Positions 50,261 to 61,300 of a stretch of 64,000 nt of DNA are shown here, piece by piece (position 1 is the stretch's first letter; each line of letters starts with the position of its first letter). A program made the position numbers and the translations under genes. The stretch covers positions 1,240,001 to 1,304,000 of the forward strand of contig VWZX01010095.1 of assembly GCA_013399015.1 (NCBI GenBank), written 5' to 3'. Under the pieces are notes generated by a model. It did no database searches. It had not been told where the DNA came from and worked only from the letters and a program-made list of their open reading frames with translations. This stretch comes from Galbula dea (lineage: Eukaryota; Chordata; Aves; Piciformes; Galbulidae).

Positions 50261-52039
50261 ACGCGAAGAGGTGTGAACTTGAGGAAGTGGACCGATGAAG
50301 AGATGCCTAGCAATAAAAGATACATGAAGAACTTGAAAGTCTACTAACATAAATAAATGCAATGTGAAATATCTGGAATGTTTTCACACTAAAATGAACT
50401 GAAGCTGAGGACTGCCCTCCATGCCTGAATTGCTGTGAATAGCTTCCCGAGGACAGTCTCAAGCCAAGAAATCATCAGGAACACAAACAGAATGAGCAAG
50501 CATCTCTGCCACTTGAACAAAAGCTATTTAAAATAAAAGGCTAAGTAAAACTAATGAAAAGGCAAATGACTCGTCCAACAAAACATTTTCATAATTCATT
50601 TGTACTTTCATCTTTCACTGCCAAAACCTAGAAACCTACACCATCAGAATGGTCCTTGTTTCCAGCTGCCATAAATGTTTTGGACTACAGACAGGGAGTG
50701 AAGCAGACAAGCCCTGAAAGTTCCACCTTAATCAGTCATGAGGAATTACTGGGTGGGGCCAAACAAATGTGTTAGGAGACACCCTTCCCTACCAGCATCC
50801 TGTGGCAGCCCTGCCACTGGTTACATTCACATCATCTTGTTCTTAGCCACACGCTGGATCCATTCAGTCCTAGCCATGAGGGGGAAGAATGCAGAAGTGC
50901 AACACAAAACACATGACACTAGAAGGCACTCATCTGCTAAAGTAAAACCAGATTAGAGGGTGTCAAGGCCAAACAACCGAGCTATCTATTTTAATGTGAA
51001 AGAAACATTTATGTAAATAACGGCAACTTTTCTATCCTGTCTTCCTTTTTTATAGATAAAACCTGATTTGTACAGTAAAAAGAAGTTTTTCTGAAAAACA
51101 GAAGATTGACATTAGTCCTGCTGAAAGCAAAAAGGCATGCTAGATGATGTAAAATATTTCAAAGTAAACATAAATTTTGTGCTCTTGTGTTTTCCTTTCA
51201 GAGTAATTGGGTCAGACAGCCCCGCCCTTTACAGGAACATGTGTAAATATAGGTTCACAAGTGGTCAGTACAAGGGATTTGGTCACAGTACAACCATCAA
51301 GCTATCTTGTTCTGTTTTCTGGAAAAGAAAAAAAGGAAAAAAAAAATGCCAGACAACCACAAGTCTCTTTTTTGTTGGCTTGGTGGGAGAACGTGCTCTC
51401 ATATTTACTTAGTTTTAATTTTTCTTCATTACAATAATCAACAATCTGGGGATCTGTCCATACACAGTGGCTGGGTATTCCTGTCAGATTTGCCAGATGC
51501 ATTTGATAAAGTGCAGAACTTATTTTGCCCTCATTCAAATAAAATAAATTCATGCTGCAATTTCAAGATAAATCTGTGATTAGATACTATGATAGTGGTT
51601 GGCAACATAAAGCTCCTAAGAAAGCAAGTGGTATAAATGTCTCAAACATCAGCAGATTCCCAGGGAAAAATGAACTTGAATCTAAAGTTCTGAAACCGCT
51701 GGTCTTGACTCATCTTACCAATGTTTTCCAGATGCAAACTATTCAGGCTTTAAATGAATACATGGTACTTACATTAGTTGTATGCACCTTCCATGCTCAA
51801 CTGCAGAGTAGCTCAATACATAGGTTCCTCTAAAGAAAGTTTGGTACAGCTCCACTAAGATCCTGATGTCAGCCCAAAACCTGGAAAAGTAGTGCCTTCA
51901 AACTGGCTACAGAAACTTCTACCACATGTTCAGGCTCAGGGTGGGGTGGTTTGCTGTGATATCAGCCTAGTCCTCTGCTCTGGTTTTCATGGTGACTGGT
52001 TAAAAGTCATAACAAGTCACATTTTCTGACACAATGACA

Positions 52040-52089
52040 AGATGATATCTTTCTAGGTCCCTTCCAACCCCTAACATTCTATGATGTGT
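52040..52089 (+). mobile_element. CR1 3'-tail fragment
   Basis: About 50 bp of a plus-strand CR1 3' end: GATATCTTTCTAGGTCCCTT, CCAACCCCTAACATTCTATG, then ATG. Its complement reads GAATGTTAGGGGTTGGAAGG, the same subfamily wording as the 26.85-kb and 46.76-kb fragments, but in the opposite orientation. Confidence 0.82.
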
Positions 52090-55000
52090 CAAGCGCATGT
52101 TGCAAAATCAGTTTTGAATTACAAAGAGTTGGGTCATACAAGATAAGGTTGTTTGTCTTTAGAAGTGGGAAGGCACAAGCAAAGACACACTTTCGACCTT
52201 CATATTCAGATATATAAAATGTAAATATCCTTCAACAGGCTCTAGGAGGCCTGGTTGGAGAGTCTAGCCTGGTCCAGACAGTGATAGATTTTTGCTTTCC
52301 TAGTGAAGCCAGTACCCGAATGAAGCTTAAAAACAGTCACGCACACGTAGGTGTGCACACAAAGACCCCAAGAATTTGTTCTAGCCCAAGTTTAAAATTT
52401 TAAGCAAATCCCAAAGCAGTTTGATTCAACCAAGTACAACAGCAAGTCCCAAATCACTGACCCAGAATGTCTCTCCCTTGGCAGGATGAACACCAGAAAT
52501 CCCTGCTCTCTGTTTCAGGCTTAATCGACTCAGTTTTCAAAGACTTCTGTGTCTGCAGAGTTAGACCTCAGCCAGTCTCTTTTCACTCTCCTACAAGTTT
52601 TCAACAGCTGCAGATAAAGCACTGCATGATCTCTAGTATGCCTTTTCCAAACCCATTTATTTCTCATGTGTCTGGAGTGTACAAATTCCATCGTGCTACT
52701 CCAAAGGGGATGGGCATGGCTGAATTACAGCTTATAAAAAGCTCACTGAAGGATCTGCAGAAGTATTCATTAAGAAGAAAAATTCTGTGAAAATACTCTT
52801 TTATTCAAGCCACTCAATGAAAGTCACTTTTTTTATCTTAGGAAATAAGATACTTCCTCTTCAAGCTCTAAGCTTCTTGTAACATCCTAAGACTCTGATT
52901 TTGTTTCAGCCTGTGAAAGATGCAATTATTCCATGTCAGAAGCTCATATTTTCTTGCAGTTGTTTTCTTGTCATGTTTTTCTCAATGGCTTTTCATCAGC
53001 TTGGTTTCTTTTCTTGTTTGAATTGTATTTTAATCCACTGTGTAGCAAAGATATTGTAAAATAATTTTGTGGTTCCCTTTGCTACACTAGCCAAGTAGAG
53101 TCCTGTGGGTGCTGTGTGTCTATCAGATATCAGACTCCAGAGAATTCTGCCATGGTTGTGTTTTCCTCAGTTTGTTCAATAACAACAATCTGACAAAGCA
53201 AGCTTGTGAGAGAAGATGACCACTGAAATAACCATTGCAAAAGTAGATGAAAATTAAAACTACTCAGTATATAACCACTTATGGCCATGGTTAAACTGCC
53301 AGGTGATGCCTTTCTACATGCAGTAAAGCAGGATTCACTCTTACATTTGCTGAGAAATTTTCAGCCAAGGCAAGCCAGGCACCAATCAGAAACCACACTG
53401 GGAACCAGCAGGTGTCAGACTGAAAGTGCCTATAGCACTGAGACAAAAATGAATGCAAAATGCACATCCAAAAAACTGTTACTTAGGTTTTGCTAACTCA
53501 TAGCAGCCACCTCAAACTGCCTTGTACCATGAGCATACTGTGCTCTAAGGAGCGCTGTGACACAAAATATTCTTAATAAAAAGTCCACAGACCATTAATT
53601 TTGGCAGAGGAACACATTAAGTGTTTGGTACAGTGGATCTCTTTTCTTTCTCCTGCTGTTGACAGTACCAGTTCTTGAACTGATTTTCACAGGTCAGCAG
53701 GAGGCAGGTATCAGAAGCCCTGCTCTATTTTTCTGCACTTATCACTTCAAATGCAGTTTGATGAGACAATTGATGTTTCAGTCACAAGGTCCAATATAAT
53801 TATGATAGTTCTACCTTTAGAGCAAATATTATGACTTTTGGAGTTCAGGCATGGCAGGGTGTGGTGTGCAGCCCTCATTTATTCAGGTGTTGCCTTCAAG
53901 AAGACAGGGTGCCCTCTGCCTGCCAGACTGAATTCAGACAGCTTTAAACATCAGATGAGCATAAAATAAAGCAAGTAATTAACTTCCTGATTACAGTTCT
54001 ATAAACAGGGCTTAGATTTGCCTCCCCTGGGTGGGAGAGCTGACCGTTGCCAGCTCCATTCACAGTCAGTAAAACAAATGAGCATTTCCAGAAAATATTT
54101 CATTTGATCTGCTCCAGGTACAAAAAGTGTCTGTTTCCTTACATGTACTGCAAAGGATTCTAATTCTAAAGGGTCGTTAATTCAATGACAAATGTCCACA
54201 CAGCTGAAAAAGGCAAAACAAAGTGTGATAAAATCCTGAAGCATGTTTAAAAACATGTATTAACCATGGACGTCTTAAATTTTTGTTCCTCCATCCCAGC
54301 TTGTCCTGGGAATTTCTTCGTGCATACATTTGAGACCTTTGTAACCTTCCTCTGCCTTGATTCTTTTATCCCATACGACTTCAGGATCAGCACTTAATCT
54401 GGTCATGCACACGGTATCCTAAGGCCATCCCCTTCTTTGCACCCTATGACTGGGCTCTGAGATGTAAAAGGCAAGTAGCACACTCCACATACACCAGAGA
54501 TTTCTTTGAATTTTCAATAGTATTTCTAGCCCATAATTAACACATTGCTTCTGGTCCCAGTGGGTTCCTTAGGAGTTACTACATTTTCATGACTGCTGCA
54601 ACACTTGAAAATGATAGATGGTTGAAGTTCCAACCATACATCCCTCTCACTACGTGTCTTAGTTCCAAGACTGTCATCTTGCCATAAAGGCTATACATGC
54701 CATATTAGTAATATAGCTGACAGATTTGGCCTTTAAAAAGCTTGGTCTATATTACTCTCCTCAGCTCCCACTTTTTATCAGTTTTGCCATCACAGCCTCC
54801 TTCCTCACAATGGTTTTACTAACCAAATTTGAAAAATAAGGGAAAAGCTAAGCCTGGTATTCTCCTCTATTTGATGACTGCTCACAGTTCACAACTGCTC
54901 TTCAAAAGCCTCTCCCACCTCCCTTATGTCTGAGTTTGGTATTAAGCTGCCTGCTAAAGCAAATTGGGATGTTGCAAGAAAATATACACGTCAGCCAGAG

Positions 55001-55584
55001 ACAAACAAGCATCACGTGGCACCATTTTTTGGATTCATGCTAAGATGGAGAAGGACACATGGCCAAACCTACCCCATCTCTCTTCAGTTATTCCCAAGCT
55101 GATGGCCATTCTCCAATGTCATGCTAGTGTGCATGCTGTAGAACTTTCTCCTCTTTCCCCAATCTTACTCCTACTTGCACCATGCAACCAGTAGATAAGA
55201 CATGTTGCAGCGCTCCCTATTGCAGATGACATATCTTTGGGCACCAACCTTGACCCTAGCTCATCTATTTCTTACTTACCCCATGAATTTTTGCCTGTCT
55301 CCTACCATTACCAATCAGTGTCTCATAGTTATAAAAATAAATTTTATTTATTTTCTAAAGGGTAATAATTAACATTTATTTTACTTTCAAAAGGGAAGGA
55401 ATCTAAATCTAAAGCCATACTTAAATGCAGTCTTCAGAGCTCTTAGACTTTCCCTTCCTCTGCCATAGCTTGTGAGTTTGGAACAGATGTAGGAGGCATA
55501 TCAAAAGGGCATTAACTGAAAGTATGTTACATATTTTCCCACCTTCCTACATATACTTGCACCACAATACGAAGATTTGACAGA

Positions 55585-55655
55585 AAGGGGCTAAATCCCA
55601 ACCACTGATGCTGCTGATTCTTTCCATTGACTTCAATGATTTTGATATTCATTTT
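55585..55655. repeat. Possible ancient amniote repeat relic
   Basis: CTAAATCCCAACCACTGATG is followed by TTTCCATTGACTTCAATGAT. The CCATTGACTTCAATG phrase with a preceding 'aaatccca' block is characteristic, from memory, of old interspersed repeats of sauropsids. The family is not named because it cannot be aligned here. Confidence 0.28.
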
Positions 55656-58263
55656 GTAGCTACACATGAAATCTAACAGTACAAAGTACTAATTAAGGAA
55701 AGTAAAGTATATTCACATAATCACATATATTAGAGATCATTATGACAGGTTGTTTCCCCATCTCTAGTAAACACTCCTGAAAAAAGCCAAAACAGTTCTT
55801 TGAAAGAGAAGTACCTGCAACAAGCGATTTAGCACTGTCAATTAGCTTTTAAACTCCAGTAGAAAACAGTGTACAAGATTCTAATATATGTTTACTGTAG
55901 TATGAGGCTGCAGGACTATAATGTCATGTAACCCAATAAAAAGGAACAAGATTTCTTTCCACTTTAAGTGCATTGGAGAAGCACAGCTAAGTTTATATTA
56001 GCATATCACAAATGTGAAACTGGGACACAAGCTCAATATGAAATTAGAACAGCAGCTGGTATCCTGTTAGCAAGTAAAGTGTGTTTCCTTGAGGGGAAAA
56101 AAAAAAGACCAGTGCAAAAATCAAGCCATGGAAATGAACAGAGAGCAATCAGTCAGCAAAGGACCCACGAACTACACTGCACATCTCAGGTTGCCTCTCT
56201 ACTCTGCTACAAGACATTTCACAAAAATACGTATTTAGCATGGCCAGATCATGTTCTCTAATCTGAATTATCAAGAATATGTTTTCCTTCATAGACAATC
56301 TGAAAATTAATGAAATTTAGACTTTGACAGGTTTGGCCTTTTTTAAATTCTGTTTTCTTTCCTGCATCTTGCAGTTCAATGAAGTCTGAAGCAAAATTTC
56401 ATATTCTGCTACAGAACACAGAATAATGTAGTAAGCAGGCAGAATGCACAAAATACTTTCAATTATATTTCACACAAAAGTGTTCACTGTTTATTTATAA
56501 AAACAGTGTGCCTTTTAGCAGTCAACAAGAGAACAACAAACTTAAAGCCATGTTTGCATCTTTGACTTGCTTTCAAACCACCCTGTTTGCACAAGTGGAA
56601 TCAGCCACTTTATTCTCCAATTCTTCACTCCCTCTTTCTCCACCTCTTCCTCTTTCCCAGTAAAAGAACAGCTACATCTTTCACCCCATCTCCTGTCCAG
56701 CAAGATGTGCTACCAACAGTGTGTTGGGGCAGCCCTTGAGGTCACACGCAGTGCTTTGCTCTGACCCTGTGGCTTCTCCAGCTACAACACAGAGAATCTG
56801 CAGTGGCTTTGTTTTGTTCTGTGTTCTCTCCTCTATCAAAAACAGCAAGGCTAAGCCATAGAACACTATTTTTATTCATCAAAACACAGCACCAGGTTAG
56901 CCAGAGTCAGGCATGTCCTTTCTTTTTGGCTCTTTCCCCTTGTCACCATGGGTTTACCAATATTTAATTCTTTTTAAGGAAGGTTTTTAAGGAGGAGCTA
57001 CAGACACACTGACAGATACCTAGCTTAAGCCCAGTGAAGCCCAAGAGTAACTGCTGGAGCTGACAACCAAAGTAATGAATATTTCGGATATCTATTGTCT
57101 AGCAGTCTAACTTGCCTTGTCTACACTACAAAATATACAAAGTATTCTGAATTTAATTACTTCAGAAAGAATCCAGAATAATCTGATCTCCTTCAGAATA
57201 CATGGGCAGACATATTCTAAATATCTCCCATAACTTTTAGATGTAATTTGCACAGGTAAAGCCACTCCAAAAATCACAAGAAAATTAAGGATTGGGTACA
57301 CAGTCCTTCTATGCTCAATAGGAAAGATCACAAAACTGTTCTCACACTCCTGGCACTGATGGAAAAGCAGCATTTGCTCTCTTAAGCCTTCCTTGTAGCA
57401 TTCTTTGCCCTCTTGATAAATAACCACTTAAAAGGCTCTTGTTATTTTGCTGGGGTATTATTTCACACAGTGGGAACCTAGGAATCAGATTCTAAACAAA
57501 TCAGATTCCTGTATAGGCTCTCAGCAGCTCTGTCTATTCAGCAGCAGATCCCTCAGCCAGAGGGATGGCTTAGCTCTCCTACCAGCATGTCACCATAGAA
57601 CGTGTCTCATATAGCAGAGGAGGGTTAAATTTTTCCATGTAAAGGACTGTAACTCCCTTTTGCTTTTGCACAAGAGGAAGTTTGGCTGGTTTAGGCTGGA
57701 ATATGATCTTTGATGGCTATATTCAAATTGCTTATTTAGATGCCATTGTGGCATCTAAGTCCAAGAGACCTGCTTTTAAAGCCATACTTGGCTCCTTGCA
57801 CACTTGCTAAGCAGAAACTGGTAGGCAGGGATGACATTCCAGATAAGTTTCTACAGGAGAAACTCTCAGAGGCAATTACATGCCTCCACTGACTCTAGTG
57901 ACCCTGCACAGCCAGTGTCCTCAAGCACTCTATTAAAGTTAAATATTGTAATAGTTACATCCAAGACTGCTACCCATCACTGCCTGAATACAGACCTCAG
58001 TGACTTTGCTTCTTGGAACTTGCTGTAGAGCACTAAAGTGGTGTGTTGCTGCTTTATAAGAACTAAAACTATGAAATCATAATTGCAACTTGATTTGGTG
58101 ATTTAATAACATGATGTTTTTAATGCATGTATTCTAGATTTGTATAAGGCTTTAAAATACCATTAGACATTGACAGAGTAGTGAAGCCAAAACACCAGTG
58201 TAAAACCTCTAGTCTCAACAGCCTCATTAACATTAGAATGATTAAGTAGAATTGGCCAAGCAT

Positions 58264-58325
58264 CACTGCGCCACACAGCATATAGGGAGTTTTCCACTGC
58301 ACCACACAGCATATAGGGAGTTTTC
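58264..58325. repeat. 31-bp tandem duplication
   Basis: Two head-to-tail 31-bp units, 58264-58294 and 58295-58325, starting CACTGCGCCACACAGCATAT and CACTGCACCACACAGCATAT, both continuing AGGGAGTTTTC. They differ at one base (G or A at unit position 7), so the duplication is recent relative to the older repeats in the window. The unit is not simple sequence. Confidence 0.95.
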
Positions 58326-61300
58326 AATGTCATTAAGACTAAAGATATACCATACTTTACACAAGTTGAAAATACATCAAAATTTTATCATCTTGTCCTA
58401 TCTTTTTCAATCAAAACTACCACTTCCATCCTGTCAATAATAACTAAATCACACCTAAAAAGAATATATTGGCTACAATTTTGCCTACATTTTCTTTTTC
58501 ACACCTTTCATACACGGTTAAATACTGCCTTTCTGGAGTATATTTTGATTCCATGTAAATCACATGGAGAATAGGTGGTTTAACTACCACAGAATAGGTA
58601 TGCCCATGTATCCTTCTAAGTACTTAGTCTCCTTTTCTCTGGTGAGATGATTTGGCTGATGAGATGTCTAGCATGAAAGTCAGGAAGGATGACTGCAGGT
58701 AAAGGCTTCAGGACAGAGGTGAGAAAATCCAAACCACAGTAGAACATCAAATCCCATCTCAGAGGACAAGCTGATCTACAAATAAGAACGAGGAAGAGTG
58801 GCCTGCACAATTGACACATTGTGTTAGCTCAAGAAGAACAAATTCCTCGTGCTTAACTGCATGACTGAAGGTCAATATGCCTGAAAAGTTATAAAAAGGC
58901 TTTGGACTCCTAAAAGACCAAGATAAAGGCCAAGCATGCATAACAAGCCCAGGTAACAACCAAGTATCTTTAGAATTAATGGTCAGTATTACAGTGCTGT
59001 CCTATAATGCCTACAGTTCATTTAGAAGATATGTTTGGGAGAAAATCCTCAGTGACAAACAGACTACTATGAAACAGAATTTGCCAGAATATATTTGACC
59101 TAAAGTACTTCAGATTGTTGTAGTGACTTTATTCAAGAAGATATATTTAAAATTGATACTGAAAGCTTTTGAAAGTAAATTTCCTCCTCAGGACTCACTA
59201 CACCTTTTGCACAGCTCCTCCAGTTTTCACATTATCAAGCTGAGCCATTCCTAATCGTGTCAATAGAACAGAACTCATTTAAGTACAACTTAGCAGGGGC
59301 ACACGAGGTTACTTGAACCATGTCCTGAGTGTTGCAGCATTTTCTTGCAGCTGTGCTGGGTGATCTTAGACTATTGTCACAATAATTGTCAGCATTTGGC
59401 TGTGTCCATGGTTGCTGACTCTGTTCCAAAAGGTGCCAGGTTTGGACAGGTTTTGAAAGACTCAGAGACCTGAGATACTGCTATAGGAAAACAGCTTAAA
59501 GCTTTTGTGCTCCTATACCCTTATCTTTATCCACATTAAGATTTAAGACTAAAATTGTTCATAGCAACATAAGAGGTAGCCAAAGAATCCAGCAGAGCAC
59601 TTCAATGTGGGGGCAGGAGTAGGACAAATGTTACAAAACCAGTATTATTGGAACAAGGTGCTTCCCTGCCACATAGTCTTTCTCCAGGGCTGGAGCTTAC
59701 AATAGGGACCAGACAAAGTACATCATGAGCTAAAATAAGAAGTCCTAGAGCAAGGAAGGGCTGCTGTAGGTCCAGGTTCACTCCTAAATCCAATCCTCAC
59801 TTCTTATAGTGCTGCTTTTCCAGTTTCTAAGCCCAGTATGATGTTTGCCACTGCGGGGAAGACACTGGAAACTTCATGCCTGAGAATTGGCCGGTGGTGT
59901 GTGGGCAGGAGTTGACATGCTAAAAACCAGTGGGTTTAGAGTCTCAGATTGGCCAGTGATTTCCTCCTCAGTGTGGCCAGGCAATGCTGGCATGCTGTTA
60001 GACAACACTGAGAACTGTTGCAAACTCTGGGCAGCATGCACAATCCAATCTATTCCCCCATCAGTTCAAATTAAAGCTTCCAACACATTTCAATCTATTT
60101 CAGCATTCAGTCTACCCCTTGAGTTAGAAGTCATGTAGCAGGTTAAGGAAAGATTAAGTCACAGAATGATTACCATCTTTTCCCAATTAATTTAAGTACC
60201 AAATCTATATTTTTGCTGCATTTTTATATTCTTTCTTTTCCAGCTTCTCGATAGCACTTAGGATCAGTACATAGCCTGGAATGCAAAGTAACTCATCTTC
60301 TATACCATTAAGTTTCCTAAGAGCTTTCCCATTCAGTGCCATTTGGATTCATTCCCTCTGGCAACCCTTTCCCAGTGTAAATGCTCCAAACAGTTCTCAC
60401 TCTAATATGCTGCACTACAGAAATTCACTGAAGATAGACTTCAGGTTATTCAGAAGGATAATTTATTAACAGAATCTAAGCTCCCTTCAAGTAAAGGAAA
60501 AGAAAGATCAGCATAACTCTGTAACTGTGCTTATTTTCTATGTTTCAGCAGAAATTTAAAACTCTCTGATAACAACTGGCAGTAGGTTTTTCTTCCATTT
60601 TGTCCCATCTGAAACAAAACACTTCATACTTCATATGCTGTCAATCCTTGCTTTGCATTTTCAAAGATATCTGGTTGAGGATACATAATGGCAACTGACA
60701 CAGCCTATGAATGTGCACTCTTTATGCATACTTACTCCAATGAACTAAATTGCCTTAAGCATGTTGTTCTTTTTGTAACAATTAATGAAAATCCTGTGTT
60801 TCTGAAAGCCTGTCAAAAAGAAGCAGCAGCACTAAAACCCAATCACTTCTGCATCTATTTCATCCTGAAACAGAGCTACATGCAATCATGCAAATAATTG
60901 AGGAAGGGATGGATGACATATAAGTGTACAGGTGAAAGTGGTACGGCTCCAGAAAAAAACTCTTGCCTAAAAATCTGAGCAATGGAGTTTAAGACTGTGT
61001 TTGACTTGAGAACAGTCAGTGAGGAAATGAGCTGATGATCATGAAGTAGCCATGCTGAAAGGCATTGTCTCATTTGCCTTCCTTAATGGAAGTATGATCA
61101 GATAACTAGAAGTATTCAGATGTATTTTAATATGCCTAATATGGAGATGATTTTCAGACCATTATAATGTGTGATCATACAGTAAATGGAAATGCTTCAG
61201 TAAGCTTTCTTACACATAAAATTTCTCCCCAATACTGGCAGCAGGTCTTAACTTCAATTAGGCAGCAAAACTGCTTTTGGAATAGCCATAGTTTTTCATC

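Larger units (their letters stand above)
43238..52039. other. Non-coding single-copy DNA
   Basis: About 8.8 kb without a recognised gene, interrupted by a 46-bp CR1 tail and an A/C-rich tract. The longest open frame of the window lies here (43955-44392, plus strand, 145 codons from a TTG, or from ATG 44089 about 100 codons). It has a basic, low-information composition, no domain I recognise, and a length expected about once by chance in this much AT-rich sequence. A degenerate GT-rich patch lies at 45428-45455 and another at 50233-50260. Confidence 0.65.

Noticed and set aside
51170..51240. Acceptor-like TTTTCCTTTCAG followed by GGGTCAGACAGCCCCGCCC
   Set aside because: The frames downstream run into an A-rich region and show no known protein; no donor or partner exon is recognised.
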